From Kosakonia arachidis (lineage in GTDB: Bacteria > Pseudomonadota > Gammaproteobacteria > Enterobacterales > Enterobacteriaceae): a DNA stretch of 64,000 bases. The DNA lies in the NCBI RefSeq assembly GCF_900116535.1, contig NZ_FPAU01000001.1:1475218-1539217 (forward strand), read 5' to 3'. Position 1 is the first letter of the stretch; each line of letters starts with the position of its first letter. Shown here one piece after another: positions 9,247 to 17,855 of the stretch. The translations under genes were made by a program, and so were the position numbers. The notes beneath the pieces are model-generated. The model was given only the letters and a program-made list of their open reading frames with translations. It was not told where the DNA came from and did not search any database.

Positions 9247-9279
9247 TCACTTTGCTGGCTTTGGTTTGTGACAAAGGAG

Positions 9280-9723
9280 TCAGTAGATACTGAAATGAAC
9301 GAGGTATCTGCCATATTGTGCTTCAATGACAAACTCTTCGTGCAGGGAGCCATACCACACTGGTGGGCTGGTGATAAGAGTAAAGAACTCTGCATTACCG
9401 GTCATTTCATTGAGAGCATCGGTAAAATTGGCGAGGAGGTTCTGCTTGAGTGAGGAAGGCAGAAGTTGCATGTCCTCATGCTCAAAGAACCATAAAGCTA
9501 CTGTCTCCATAAATATTTTTTGAGAGCATGCTTTAAGTTGTGGGTGCCAGTATGCGGACGGAAACTTATCTGTGATGGATGAGTGATACATCGCCAAAGA
9601 CGTCAGCATGCTGTCACTTTCCTCAAGTTTAATCACAAAATAATCTGATACGCGGTTTGCCGCATCATTCATACAGCCTACAGCCCGCATAAATCCTGAA
9701 AGTCGTTCCGCATATTTATCCAT
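9280..9723 (-). CDS. Hypothetical protein
   Basis: 147 residues, starting at ATG 9723 with a strong ribosome site (AGAGAGGA, 4-5 bases spacing). The protein is helical, acidic, and without signal peptide or membrane segment; it contains several Trp/Tyr/Phe pairs (WFFEHEDMQLL, VWYGSLHEEF). No family was recognised. Its place beside a colicin immunity gene and toxin debris would suit an immunity or toxin-associated protein, but nothing in the sequence proves this. It may have been longer: the reading frame ends just before the coding remnant at 8989-9246. Confidence 0.5.
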   Translation of the reverse strand: MDKYAERLSGFMRAVGCMNDAANRVSDYFVIKLEESDSMLTSLAMYHSSITDKFPSAYWHPQLKACSQKIFMETVALWFFEHEDMQLLPSSLKQNLLANFTDALNEMTGNAEFFTLITSPPVWYGSLHEEFVIEAQYGRYLVHFSIY

Positions 9724-9885
9724 TTTTCCTCTCTAAGCACGTTGCCCTATCTGAATCCGTGAATATAACTACATAACAAAAGTAATGTTTCAGGACATTA
9801 CAACATGTCTGTGAGTGTCCATGTTAAACAGCGTGAGGGGATATTAAAACATTAAACGCTCCAAGTGACTAAGACAGATGCTGTA

Positions 9886-9960
9886 ACAACTTCCGTTTCT
9901 GGCACTGAGCGGACAGAAATCAAGGTCACAAGGTCCGCTGCGAGCGAGGAGCGGAAGTTC
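9886..9960. repeat. Dispersed imperfect palindrome, copy A
   Basis: ACTTCCG..TTCTGGCAC..GAGCGGAC is followed by GGTCCGCTG..GAGCG and AGCGGAAGT, so the two halves are roughly inverted. Parts of the same unit occur near 12264, 20361, 21680, 28638 and 34198 in this window. The rest of 9724-10047 holds no gene. Confidence 0.5.
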
Positions 9961-10047
9961 GCATTTGTCACAATCACCGGGATGTTGGACTAACATTGAC
10001 GTGTGATAGTCAACCGGGCGCTGGTCATTAGAAAAGCCATTGAGTGT

Positions 10048-10308
10048 TTATTCCGGTTTAAAGCCTGGTTTGCCGTTAGCTGCGCGCCATTCTTTAACTT
10101 CCTGAGCAATACCCTCTGGACTGTCTTCACGATTATCTCGCGGGTAAAAAATAAGATCGGAACCATCAGGGTGTTCAGTTATCTCCTCAAAATAGAGTAC
10201 ATTTTCCACGTCTTTATTTTCAGTGGTATTAGCGGGATTAAAAATGCCACGGACAAAATCTAAAAATTCAGACTCAGAATAATCAGTGATTTTTTTCTTA
10301 TAATCCAT
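10048..10308 (-). CDS. Colicin/pyocin DNase immunity protein
   Basis: 86 residues from ATG 10308 (MDYKKKITDYSESEFLDF) with GAGGTGG upstream; an earlier in-frame start at 10344 would overlap the toxin remnant. It matches the Im2/Im7/Im8/Im9 family in length, acidity and the landmark regions: the variable helix II, the conserved FEEITEHPDGSDLIFYP helix III region, and the end EWRAANGKPGFKPE. These proteins bind the HNH nuclease domain of E-type colicins or S-type pyocins and block it. It begins 13 bp after the stop of a frameshifted DNase tail, the usual toxin-immunity arrangement. It therefore survives as an orphan immunity gene. Confidence 0.92.
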   Translation of the reverse strand: MDYKKKITDYSESEFLDFVRGIFNPANTTENKDVENVLYFEEITEHPDGSDLIFYPRDNREDSPEGIAQEVKEWRAANGKPGFKPE

Positions 10309-10321
10309 ATTGACCACCTCA

Positions 10322-10500
10322 CTATTTTTTATGGGTTTCAACATGACGCTTAGGGGTTAACACCCTTATGTTGTCAAGATTATATACTGCACCACTTCCT
10401 GTATAGGTTCTTTATGGTGAAGCTCATGCTTTAAACGCTTACCTACACGTTCTCCTTTTTTGACAAAAGTTGCCTTACCAAACAAGAGATGACGCAGGGA
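10322..10500 (-). pseudogene. HNH DNase domain remnant of a colicin/pyocin
   Basis: On the minus strand the peptide KATFVKKGERVGKRLKHELHH, then KEPIQE, matches the beginning of the HNH motif of colicin DNases. Around 10391-10396 one base appears missing (GT where GGT is expected); the next frame continues GAVYNLDNIRVLTPKRHVE and ends THKK-stop at 10322, completing the H-N-H motif. Homology stops near 10500, where the SH3 gene region begins, so the receptor-binding and translocation domains are gone. The toxin is dead. Confidence 0.85.
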
Positions 10501-10571
10501 TATGGGTCTTCCCCTGTTGTGGCAACCGTTGTAGGATTTTTGCTGTTTAGCGAACAAGAGGAGGAGATCAC

Positions 10572-10922
10572 TTGAACAATGCTGCTGTTGTCATCAGAGA
10601 TTACACTTCAGCTTATCCTGACCCCATCTCTATAAATAAGGCCAGTACTGCCGTTATCAGCCATTGTGATCTTGAATATCGCGGATGGGTATGGATAACG
10701 CTTGCCTCTGGCAAAGCCGGATGGGCTCCACAACAAATATTTACGCCCCTTAGCGCAAATGAAGCCGTCTGCCTTGAAGACTATACAGCGCATGAATTAT
10801 CAGTCAGGTCCAGTGAGAGAATTACTGTCATGAAATCTCTCAATGGCTGGCACTGGGCGCTCAAGGACTCAGGTGAATCTGGCTGGGTGCCAGAAGAATG
10901 TGTAAGTATTCTGGATATCTAA
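10572..10922 (+). CDS. Tandem bacterial SH3-domain protein
   Basis: 116 residues starting at TTG 10572; no ATG is available in frame and GAGGAGGAG lies 6 bases upstream, which supports the TTG. Two SH3b-like repeats are visible: the first with RGWVWITLASGKAGWAP, the second with NGWHWALKDSGESGWVPEE, each with the loop-strand-GW[AV]P signature. No signal peptide is seen, so the protein is probably cytoplasmic, unlike cell-wall-binding SH3b proteins. The ribosome site overlaps the end of the toxin debris. The function is unknown. Confidence 0.65.
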   Translation: MNNAAVVIRDYTSAYPDPISINKASTAVISHCDLEYRGWVWITLASGKAGWAPQQIFTPLSANEAVCLEDYTAHELSVRSSERITVMKSLNGWHWALKDSGESGWVPEECVSILDI

Positions 10923-11112
10923 TTTTAATCCGGTGCGCTCCTGTGGACGAAAGATCCCTCTATGCACATATTCTCAATTTGTCCGGAGCATGGCTGCCAG
11001 ACCCTGCCTGTTCCGTAGGCAGGCCCGGGAAGCCGGTATACGCTTCTGTTCGAATCGTTCGTGCTCTCATGGCTAAAGCCAGCTATCTTCGCACGCTCAC
11101 TAACGGGCCATT

Positions 11113-11214
11113 ATGGATGCAGAATATATAAGAGCAGCACGTATCCCTTTACCCAGTACGGTCGAGAAAATCGCCTTTGACCACTTCCATGTCGCAAAGC
11201 AACTGGGCGAAGTT
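11113..11214 (+). mobile_element. ISL3-family transposase fragment
   Basis: The 34 codons from 11113 read MDAEYIRAARIPLPSTVEKI and then AFDHFHVAKQLGE, a recognisable piece of the ISL3 DDE transposase catalytic domain (family form KI.FD.FHV.K.LGEAVDKVRR). Homology is lost on both sides. It is a scrap of an old insertion. The surrounding 10923-11258 holds nothing else that could be identified. Confidence 0.65.
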
Positions 11215-11258
11215 CCGACCTGTATTTTGCTATAACTGGCTGACAGTGGGTTACCGGT

Positions 11259-12161
11259 TCATTCAGGGCTCGCGGCGGCAGCTGATATACTTTCAAACCG
11301 TTTTTTTTCCAGCCTCATAGGCGTAACCGGCATGCCATAAAAATTACGCGCCTCTCCCGTTACCTCTCCGCCAAACTGCCTGATAATGTTTACCGTGATT
11401 TCGCGGGCATCGATGATTACTTCACTGCATTCGAGGAAAATATCCTGAAGGGATGTCAGGGCCAGTTTTTTACCTATCCCGAGCCCTCTGTAAGCCGGAT
11501 CAACGCAAAACCGCCCCCAGTGATGCTGTTCATTTTCCTGCCAGCACGCTACTGTGCCCAGCAGATATTCTCCGGCGCGTGCCACCCACCACTTACTCTG
11601 GTGCTTTTCAGAAATGGGGACCAGTTCTTCCGGTATTTTCTGCTCTTCAGTAAAAATATGAAGCAAAAGTTCCTGAACGTCTGCGTAACGGTTAGTGCGT
11701 AAGCATTCAACCTGAATTCGGGCTGGTTCAAGATGGGCATTACGCCGGAAAGCCACTTTGCGAAGCGTACGCAATCCCTCGGTTACTGTTGTTATTTCAT
11801 CCTTTTTCATATCCTCATTAATAAAATTCAGTTCACTGTCTGCTGCTTTTTCTGCTCTTCTCAACTGGTCTGTACCTTCCTGTGTGAGCCGGAAGTATTT
11901 GCGTCGCTTATCCCCGTTAACAGGGATAGTTTCAGCATAATTACAAGCCGTCAGGGTGGCCAGTATCCGGCTCAGTGAGGCTTTATCCATGTTCAGTTGA
12001 AGGCTGAGTTCATTGAATGAGGTTAGCCCGTTCGTGGAGAGATAAGTCAGAATATGGGCCTGTGTTAACGATAAGCCGGAGTGAAAACAGTCTTTACTGA
12101 GCAGACCAAGCTCCCTGACCAGATAACGTAATTCCGCGCGTATTTCATGAACTGAAGACAT
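11259..12161 (-). CDS. MarR-GNAT fusion protein
   Basis: 300 residues from ATG 12161 (MSSVHEIRAELRYLVREL) with AAAGG upstream. Residues ~1-140 form a MarR winged helix-turn-helix (LTQAHILTYLSTNG, LNMDKASLSRILATLTACNY, DKRRKYFRLTQEG). Residues ~160-300 form a GNAT acetyltransferase with the acetyl-CoA loop FCVDPAYRGLGIGKKLA (RGLGIG is the R/Q-x-x-G-x-G motif). Such fusions are common in bacteria and usually unstudied; they may acetylate a small molecule or protein and control their own gene. The neighbourhood gives no substrate. Confidence 0.83.
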   Translation of the reverse strand: MSSVHEIRAELRYLVRELGLLSKDCFHSGLSLTQAHILTYLSTNGLTSFNELSLQLNMDKASLSRILATLTACNYAETIPVNGDKRRKYFRLTQEGTDQLRRAEKAADSELNFINEDMKKDEITTVTEGLRTLRKVAFRRNAHLEPARIQVECLRTNRYADVQELLLHIFTEEQKIPEELVPISEKHQSKWWVARAGEYLLGTVACWQENEQHHWGRFCVDPAYRGLGIGKKLALTSLQDIFLECSEVIIDAREITVNIIRQFGGEVTGEARNFYGMPVTPMRLEKKRFESISAAAASPE

Positions 12162-12263
12162 TTTTAAACCTTTGTTGATAGCATCAATGATATTGCTATC
12201 ACAAATGATCCGGGTTATCAATACGTGTGTTAAGAGGGTCAGTTAGTTGTGTAGCAAGGTGTG

Positions 12264-12286
12264 CTATGAGCGTGAAGCGGAAGTTG
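12264..12286. repeat. Dispersed palindrome, partial copy B
   Basis: GAGCGTGAAGCGGAAGTTGG matches the right half of the unit at 9886 and 20361. The rest of 12162-12625 contains no convincing gene and should hold the promoters of the flanking divergent genes. Confidence 0.4.
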
Positions 12287-12625
12287 GCAATTGCTCTCAC
12301 AGAAGCAATTAAAACTGAAAGTATGCTCATAAAAATTACGAGAAGAAACAGGTCTGATAAGAGCGGCAGCAGAACTGCAGTGAGCAATGAATCACAGACC
12401 AAATATAACCTCAATTCCACTGGGGCGGTTACCTTGTCGTGACAACATGCCCTCTCTTGTTTTTCAACTATTCGCATTCGCGAATGTCAGGACGACAATT
12501 CCGTTATTCAAACTGCGTACGAGATCACATTGAATCACTTCATTACGGTTCAGCATGCTGAACAAGGCATATTTTCCACTTTGAATTGCCGATAGGATTT
12601 ATTCCATGAGTAAGGAGAAACTATT

Positions 12626-13414
12626 ATGGTTCGCAAAGGGTGTAATTCATTAGTCCGCGCCGAAAAAATATTAACCCACATCGCATGGGTTGGCGTGGCA
12701 AGTTATATGGAATTATTGAATGAATTCCAGTACCCCAAAAGCAGCCTGCTTAATTTATTGAATGTGATGGTGGAATGCGGCTTCTTAATTAAAAACAAAA
12801 ATGGCCACTATTCGCTGGGAATAAAAAACTACGAACTGGGTTGTCAGGCGCTACACCGTCAAAATATCTTTGAGGTGACGAAGCGGCCAATGCAGGAGTT
12901 GTCGCTGAAAAGCGGACTGGTCTGCCATCTGGGCGCAATGGAGAGCGTTTCGGCTATCTATCTCGACAAAATCGAAAGCCCGGACTCGGTACCGACGAGC
13001 AAAAGCTGGATTGGCAAAAAACTTGAATTACATATTACCGCGTTGGGTAAGGCATTATTAGCCTGGAAAACACGAGAAGAGCTGGATTATTTCTTGGAGG
13101 CTCTCACGCTAACCTCGCATACGCGCAATACATTTACCAATAAAAAATTATTTCTGGAAGAGTTACAAAAAACGCGGCTTCGGGGATGGGCTATAGATAA
13201 CGAAGAATCGACCTATGGCGCAGTATGCTTAAGTATGCCGGTATTCAATATGTATAACCGGGTTAACTATGCAATCTCGCTTTCAGGCGATCCGGTGGTT
13301 TATTCAGAAAATAAGATCGAAGGCTATCTGGAATTACTGCGAAAATGCGCCGGACAAATATCTTATGGGCTGGGATACAGAAACGAAAATGAGCATTTAC
13401 GAAAAGGAAACTGA
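12626..13414 (+). CDS. IclR-family regulator, XynR-like
   Basis: 262 residues with an N-terminal winged helix (residues ~1-65; [18 protein letters not shown] is the recognition part) and a C-terminal IclR effector domain ([29 protein letters not shown]). It starts at ATG 12626 after GGAG. Four bases separate its stop from the YagE-like aldolase start, so regulator and enzymes form one operon. In E. coli the equivalent regulator is XynR (YagI), which controls yagEF for xylonate use. It is therefore likely the sugar-acid-responsive repressor of this operon. Confidence 0.85.
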   Translation: MVRKGCNSLVRAEKILTHIAWVGVASYMELLNEFQYPKSSLLNLLNVMVECGFLIKNKNGHYSLGIKNYELGCQALHRQNIFEVTKRPMQELSLKSGLVCHLGAMESVSAIYLDKIESPDSVPTSKSWIGKKLELHITALGKALLAWKTREELDYFLEALTLTSHTRNTFTNKKLFLEELQKTRLRGWAIDNEESTYGAVCLSMPVFNMYNRVNYAISLSGDPVVYSENKIEGYLELLRKCAGQISYGLGYRNENEHLRKGN

Positions 13415-13418
13415 GGTA

Positions 13419-14324
13419 ATGAAAAAATTCAGCGGCATTATTCCACCGGTATCCAGCACGTTTCATCGTGACGGAACCCTTGATAAAACAGCAATGCGTG
13501 AAGTTGCCGACTTCCTGATTAATAAAGGGGTCGACGGGCTGTTTTACCTGGGCACTGGTGGTGAATTTAGTCAGATGAATACCGCCCAGCGCATGGCGCT
13601 CGCCGAAGAAGCCGTGGCCGTTGTCAACGGACGGGTACCGGTGTTGATTGGCGTCGGTTCACCCTCCACCGACGAAGCGGTCAAACTGGCGAGACATGCA
13701 CAAGCTTGCGGCGCTGATGGTATCGTCGCCATCAACCCCTACTACTGGAAAGTCGCGCCAAGAAATCTTGATGACTATTACCAGCAGATTGCCCGTAGCG
13801 TCACCCTGCCGGTTATTCTGTACAACTTTCCGGATCTGACGGGCCAGGACTTAACTCCGGAGACCGTTAAGCGTCTGGCTCTGCAAAACGAGAATATCGT
13901 CGGCATCAAAGACACCATCGACAGCGTCGGTCACCTGCGCACAATGATCAATACCATTAAGGCGGTGCGCCCGTCATTTTCTGTATTCTGCGGTTATGAT
14001 GACCACTTACTGAACACGATGCTGCTGGGTGGCGACGGTGCGATAACCGCCAGCGCTAACTTTGCTCCGGAACTCTCCATCGGCATCTACCGCGCCTGGC
14101 GCGAAGGCGATCTTGCAACCGCCGCGACGCTGAATAAAAAGCTGCTGCAACTGCCCTCCATTTATGCCCTGGAAACACCGTTTGTCTCACTGATCAAATA
14201 CAGCATGCAGTGTGTCGGGTTGCCAGTAGAGACTTATTGCTTGCCACCGATTCTTGAAGCATCTGAAGAAGCCAAAGATAAAGTCCGCGCGCTGCTTATC
14301 GCGCAGGGCATATTACCGGCCTGA
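13419..14324 (+). CDS. 2-keto-3-deoxy-sugar-acid aldolase, YagE-like
   Basis: 301 residues from ATG 13419 (MKKFSGIIPPVSSTFHRDG); longer in-frame extensions run into the IclR gene. The DapA-type TIM barrel is clear: GTGGEFSQM (carboxylate binding), Tyr in VILYNFPDLTGQ, and the Schiff-base Lys in NIVGIKDTIDS. E. coli YagE is a 2-keto-3-deoxygluconate/pentonate aldolase of similar length. It would split the product of the downstream dehydratase into pyruvate and an aldehyde in the cytoplasm. The gene is followed after 10 bp by the dehydratase. D-xylonate is the most likely substrate from the gene set. Confidence 0.87.
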   Translation: MKKFSGIIPPVSSTFHRDGTLDKTAMREVADFLINKGVDGLFYLGTGGEFSQMNTAQRMALAEEAVAVVNGRVPVLIGVGSPSTDEAVKLARHAQACGADGIVAINPYYWKVAPRNLDDYYQQIARSVTLPVILYNFPDLTGQDLTPETVKRLALQNENIVGIKDTIDSVGHLRTMINTIKAVRPSFSVFCGYDDHLLNTMLLGGDGAITASANFAPELSIGIYRAWREGDLATAATLNKKLLQLPSIYALETPFVSLIKYSMQCVGLPVETYCLPPILEASEEAKDKVRALLIAQGILPA

Positions 14325-14334
14325 GGAGAAGCCC

Positions 14335-16302
14335 ATGTCTGTTCGAACTATTTTTGCTGACGAGTGTAACGATATCTACACCGTCAGAACACACGCCGAT
14401 GGCCCGGACGGCGAACTACCATTAACCGCGGAGATGCTTATCAACAGCCCGAGCGGGGATCTGTTCGGTATGACTATGAATGCCGGAATGGGCTGGTCTC
14501 CGGACGAACTGGATCGGGACGGTATTTTACTGCTCAGCACGCTCGGTGGCTTACGCGGTGCAGACGGAAAGCCCATCGCACTGGCGCTGCACCAGGGACA
14601 CTACGAGCTGGATATCCAGATGAAAGCGGCGGCCGAGGTTATTAAAGCAAACCGTGCCCTGCCTTATGCCGTATACGTTTCCGATCCTTGTGACGGACGT
14701 ACGCAGGGCACAACGGGTATGTTTGATTCGCTGCCATATCGTAATGACGCCTCAATGGTGATGCGCCGTCTAATTCGCTCTCTGCCCGGTGCGAAAGCTG
14801 TCATTGGTGTGGCGAGTTGTGATAAAGGACTTCCGGCCACCATGATGGCACTCGCCGCACAGCCCGATATCGCGACCGTGCTGATACCCGGTGGTGCGAC
14901 GCTGCCTGCAAAAGGCGGAGAAGACAACGGTAAGGTGCAGACCATCGGCGCACGCTTCGCTAATGGCGAATTATCACTGCAGGACGCACGCCGTGCGGGC
15001 TGTAAGGCCTGTGCCTCTTCCGGTGGCGGTTGTCAATTTTTGGGCACTGCCGGGACATCGCAGGTGGTGGCTGAAGGACTGGGGCTGGCAATCCCGCACT
15101 CAGCCCTGGCACCTTCCGGCGAGCCTGTGTGGCAGGAGATTGCCAGAGCTTCCGCGCGAGCGGCGCTGAACCTGTGTAAAAAAGGCATCACCACCCGGGA
15201 AATTCTCACCGATAAAGCGATTGAAAATGCGATGGTGGTCCACGCGGCGTTCGGCGGTTCAACCAACCTGCTGTTGCACATTCCGGCAATTGCTCACCAG
15301 GCGGGTTGCCATATCCCCACCGTTGACGACTGGATCCGCATCAACAAGCGCGTCCCCCGCCTGGTGAGCGTACTGCCCAATGGTCCGGTTTATCATCCGA
15401 CGGTTAATGCCTTCATGGCAGGCGGCGTTCCGGAAGTCATGTTGCATCTGCGCAGCCTCGGATTGTTGCATGAAGACGTTATGACGGTTACCGGCAGCAC
15501 GCTGAAGGAAAACCTCGACTGGTGGGAGCACTCCGAACGGCGTCGGCGGTTCAAGCAACTCCTGCTCGAACAGGAGCAAATCAGGGCCGACGAGGTAATC
15601 ATGTCGCCGCAGCAAGCCCAGGAGCGCGGATTGACCTCAACTATCACCTTCCCGGTGGGCAATATTGCGCCAGAAGGATCGGTGATCAAATCCACCGCCA
15701 TCGATCCCTCGGTGATTGATGATCAGGGTATCTATTACCATAAAGGTGTGGCAAAGGTTTATCTGTCCGAGAAAAGTGCGATTTACGATATCAAGCATGA
15801 CAAGATCAAAGCGGGCGATATTCTGGTCATTATCGGCGTTGGACCTTCCGGTACCGGGATGGAGGAGACTTACCAGGTGACCAGTGCCCTGAAACATCTG
15901 TCATACGGTAAGCATGTTTCGCTCATCACCGATGCGCGTTTCTCAGGCGTTTCCACTGGAGCATGCATCGGCCATGTGGGGCCAGAGGCGCTGGCTGGTG
16001 GCCCCATCGGTAAATTACGCACCGGGGATATCATTGAAATTAAAATTGATTGCCGCCAGCTCCAGGGCGAAGTCAATTTCCTCGGAACCCGTAACGATGA
16101 ACAGTTACCCTCACAGGAGGAGGCTACTGCAATATTAAACGCCAGACCCAGCCATCAGGATTTACTTCCCGATCCTGAACTGCCAGATGATACCCGGCTA
16201 TGGGCAATGCTTCAGGCCGTTAGTGGTGGGACATGGACGGGTTGTATTTATGATGTAAATAAAATCGGTGCGGCTTTGCACGATTATATGAATAAAAACT
16301 GA
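14335..16302 (+). CDS. Sugar-acid dehydratase, YagF-like (IlvD/Edd family)
   Basis: 655 residues from ATG 14335 with GAGGAG upstream; the length equals that of E. coli YagF. The iron-sulfur cysteines of the IlvD/Edd family are seen in SDPCDGRTQGTTG, GVASCDKGLPATMM and GCKACASSGGGCQFLGTAGT. It should remove water from an aldonic acid (D-xylonate in YagF) to give the 2-keto-3-deoxy acid used by the adjacent aldolase. The C-terminal barrel includes DARFSGVSTGACIGHVGPEA, the usual family signature. Cytoplasmic and oxygen-sensitive in most members. Confidence 0.87.
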   Translation: MSVRTIFADECNDIYTVRTHADGPDGELPLTAEMLINSPSGDLFGMTMNAGMGWSPDELDRDGILLLSTLGGLRGADGKPIALALHQGHYELDIQMKAAAEVIKANRALPYAVYVSDPCDGRTQGTTGMFDSLPYRNDASMVMRRLIRSLPGAKAVIGVASCDKGLPATMMALAAQPDIATVLIPGGATLPAKGGEDNGKVQTIGARFANGELSLQDARRAGCKACASSGGGCQFLGTAGTSQVVAEGLGLAIPHSALAPSGEPVWQEIARASARAALNLCKKGITTREILTDKAIENAMVVHAAFGGSTNLLLHIPAIAHQAGCHIPTVDDWIRINKRVPRLVSVLPNGPVYHPTVNAFMAGGVPEVMLHLRSLGLLHEDVMTVTGSTLKENLDWWEHSERRRRFKQLLLEQEQIRADEVIMSPQQAQERGLTSTITFPVGNIAPEGSVIKSTAIDPSVIDDQGIYYHKGVAKVYLSEKSAIYDIKHDKIKAGDILVIIGVGPSGTGMEETYQVTSALKHLSYGKHVSLITDARFSGVSTGACIGHVGPEALAGGPIGKLRTGDIIEIKIDCRQLQGEVNFLGTRNDEQLPSQEEATAILNARPSHQDLLPDPELPDDTRLWAMLQAVSGGTWTGCIYDVNKIGAALHDYMNKN

Positions 16303-16338
16303 AAGAAAAAATAAAAATATCCAGACACCTTAACTATT

Positions 16339-16370
16339 CGGCTACGCATTATTCATTATTTGCGTAGCCG
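16339..16370 (+). other. Intercistronic hairpin in sugar-acid operon
   Basis: CGGCTACGCA (16339) pairs perfectly with TGCGTAGCCG (16361) around a 12-base AT-rich loop. No T-run follows. It lies between dehydratase and permease genes, where it could stabilise the upstream mRNA or lower permease expression. Confidence 0.55.
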
Positions 16371-16397
16371 GATGCTACCCTATTATGAGAGGACGTT

Positions 16398-17747
16398 ATG
16401 CCACTTATTATCGTTGTGGCAGGGATTGCTTTACTCCTGCTTTTAACCATAAAAATTAAGCTCAATACGTTTGTTTCGTTAATTATTGTCTCGATTGCTG
16501 TCGCCATCGCCAGTGGTATGGATTTGAGTAAAGTCGTCACCTCGGTTGAATCCGGGCTTGGCGGTACACTGGGCCATATTGGTTTGATATTTGGCTTCGG
16601 TGTCATGCTCGGTCGCTTGCTGGCCGATGCGGGCGGTGCACAGCGAATAGCGTTGACCATGCTGAATTATTTCGGAAAAAATAAACTTGACTGGGCGGTG
16701 GTCTCCTCGGCGTTTATTATCGGTATTGCACTTTTTTTCGAAGTCGGTTTAATTCTTCTGATACCTATTTTATTCGCTATTGCCCGTGAAGCAAAAATAT
16801 CGCCGATGTTTATGTGTGTGCCGATGCTGTCCGGTTTATTGGTCGCACACGGTTTTTTACCCCCCCACCCCGGCCCAACAGTTATCGCCCGTGAATATGG
16901 CGCGGATGTAGGACTGGTACTGATATACGGTATCATTGTCGGCATCCCGACCTTTATTCTTTGCGGCCCGGTATTGAATAAATTCTGCCAGCGCATTATT
17001 CCGGACGCCTTTAAAAAAGAGGGGAATATTGCCTCTCTCGGCGCGACCCGCCGGTTCAGCGAAAGCGAAATGCCTGGCTTTGGGATCAGTTTTCTCACGG
17101 CAATGCTGCCGGTGATCCTGATGGCAGTCGTCACCATCATCCAGATGACTCATGCCAAAAGCGCTGCTGATTCAGGCTTGTTCTACAACGTGATTCTGTT
17201 CCTGGGTAACTCGACGATCGCCATGCTGATTTCACTGCTGTTCGCGATCTATACCATGGGGCTGGGCCGTGGGAAAACAATCCCGGACCTGATGGATTCC
17301 TGCGGAAAAGCGATTGCAGGCATTGCCGGTCTGCTTCTGATTATCGGTGGTGGCGGCGCATTCAAGCAGGTTCTCATCGACTCTGGCGTCGGTCAGTATA
17401 TTTCCACCCTGGTTTCGGGCATGGATATTAACCCGATCCTGATGGCCTGGGGCGTGGCCGCATTCCTGCGTATTTGTCTGGGTTCTGCCACCGTCGCGGC
17501 GATCTCTACCTCAGGTCTGGTCATCCCATTGTTGGCGGTGCATCCCAATACAAATCTAGCCTTGATTACGCTGGCGACCGGTGCCGGGTCCTGTATCTGT
17601 TCCCACGTCAACGACGCCAGTTTCTGGATGATTAAAGACTTTTTCGGGTTGACGACCAAAGAAACGCTGTTGTCATGGACGCTGATGTCCACGCTGTTAT
17701 CCATCTGTGGGCTGATCTTTATTCTGCTCGCCAGCTTTATTCTATAA
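16398..17747 (+). CDS. GntP-family gluconate/sugar-acid permease
   Basis: 449 residues with about 12-14 hydrophobic segments and the GntP-family landmarks: [20 protein letters not shown] at the start, [20 protein letters not shown] in the middle and [19 protein letters not shown] near the end. It imports gluconate-type acids with protons across the inner membrane. It is the last gene of the IclR-YagE-YagF operon, replacing the GPH-type YagG found beside yagEF in E. coli. The start is ATG 16398 with GAGAGGA upstream. Xylonate or a related aldonate is the inferred substrate. Confidence 0.87.
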   Translation: MPLIIVVAGIALLLLLTIKIKLNTFVSLIIVSIAVAIASGMDLSKVVTSVESGLGGTLGHIGLIFGFGVMLGRLLADAGGAQRIALTMLNYFGKNKLDWAVVSSAFIIGIALFFEVGLILLIPILFAIAREAKISPMFMCVPMLSGLLVAHGFLPPHPGPTVIAREYGADVGLVLIYGIIVGIPTFILCGPVLNKFCQRIIPDAFKKEGNIASLGATRRFSESEMPGFGISFLTAMLPVILMAVVTIIQMTHAKSAADSGLFYNVILFLGNSTIAMLISLLFAIYTMGLGRGKTIPDLMDSCGKAIAGIAGLLLIIGGGGAFKQVLIDSGVGQYISTLVSGMDINPILMAWGVAAFLRICLGSATVAAISTSGLVIPLLAVHPNTNLALITLATGAGSCICSHVNDASFWMIKDFFGLTTKETLLSWTLMSTLLSICGLIFILLASFIL

Positions 17748-17764
17748 CCACCGGGGCACGACGT

Positions 17765-17803
17765 TTGTCCGGCCTGCAGGTGCGATTTCGTAGGCCGGAT
17801 AAG
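17765..17803. repeat. REP-type palindrome
   Basis: TTGTCCGGCCTGC (17765) and TAGGCCGGATAA (17791) form the inverted halves of an enteric REP element between convergent genes (permease and reductase). Such elements protect 3' ends and bind gyrase or IHF in some forms. Confidence 0.7.
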
Positions 17804-17855
17804 ACACCAACTCCTCCCGCAGGGCCGCCAGGAACAGGCTGCGCCCGTCGTTTCA

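Noticed and set aside
10898..11131. 77-codon ORF after the SH3 gene
   Set aside because: Only the later ISL3 fragment in a different frame (from 11113) is recognisable; the ORF itself has no family or start signal.
12227..12442. 71-codon plus-strand ORF
   Set aside because: It contains part of the dispersed repeat, has no ribosome site and no recognisable composition; treated as chance.
13269..13418. Long N-terminal extension of the YagE-like aldolase
   Set aside because: It overlaps the IclR coding region, and the DapA-type domain begins at ATG 13419 after GAGG.
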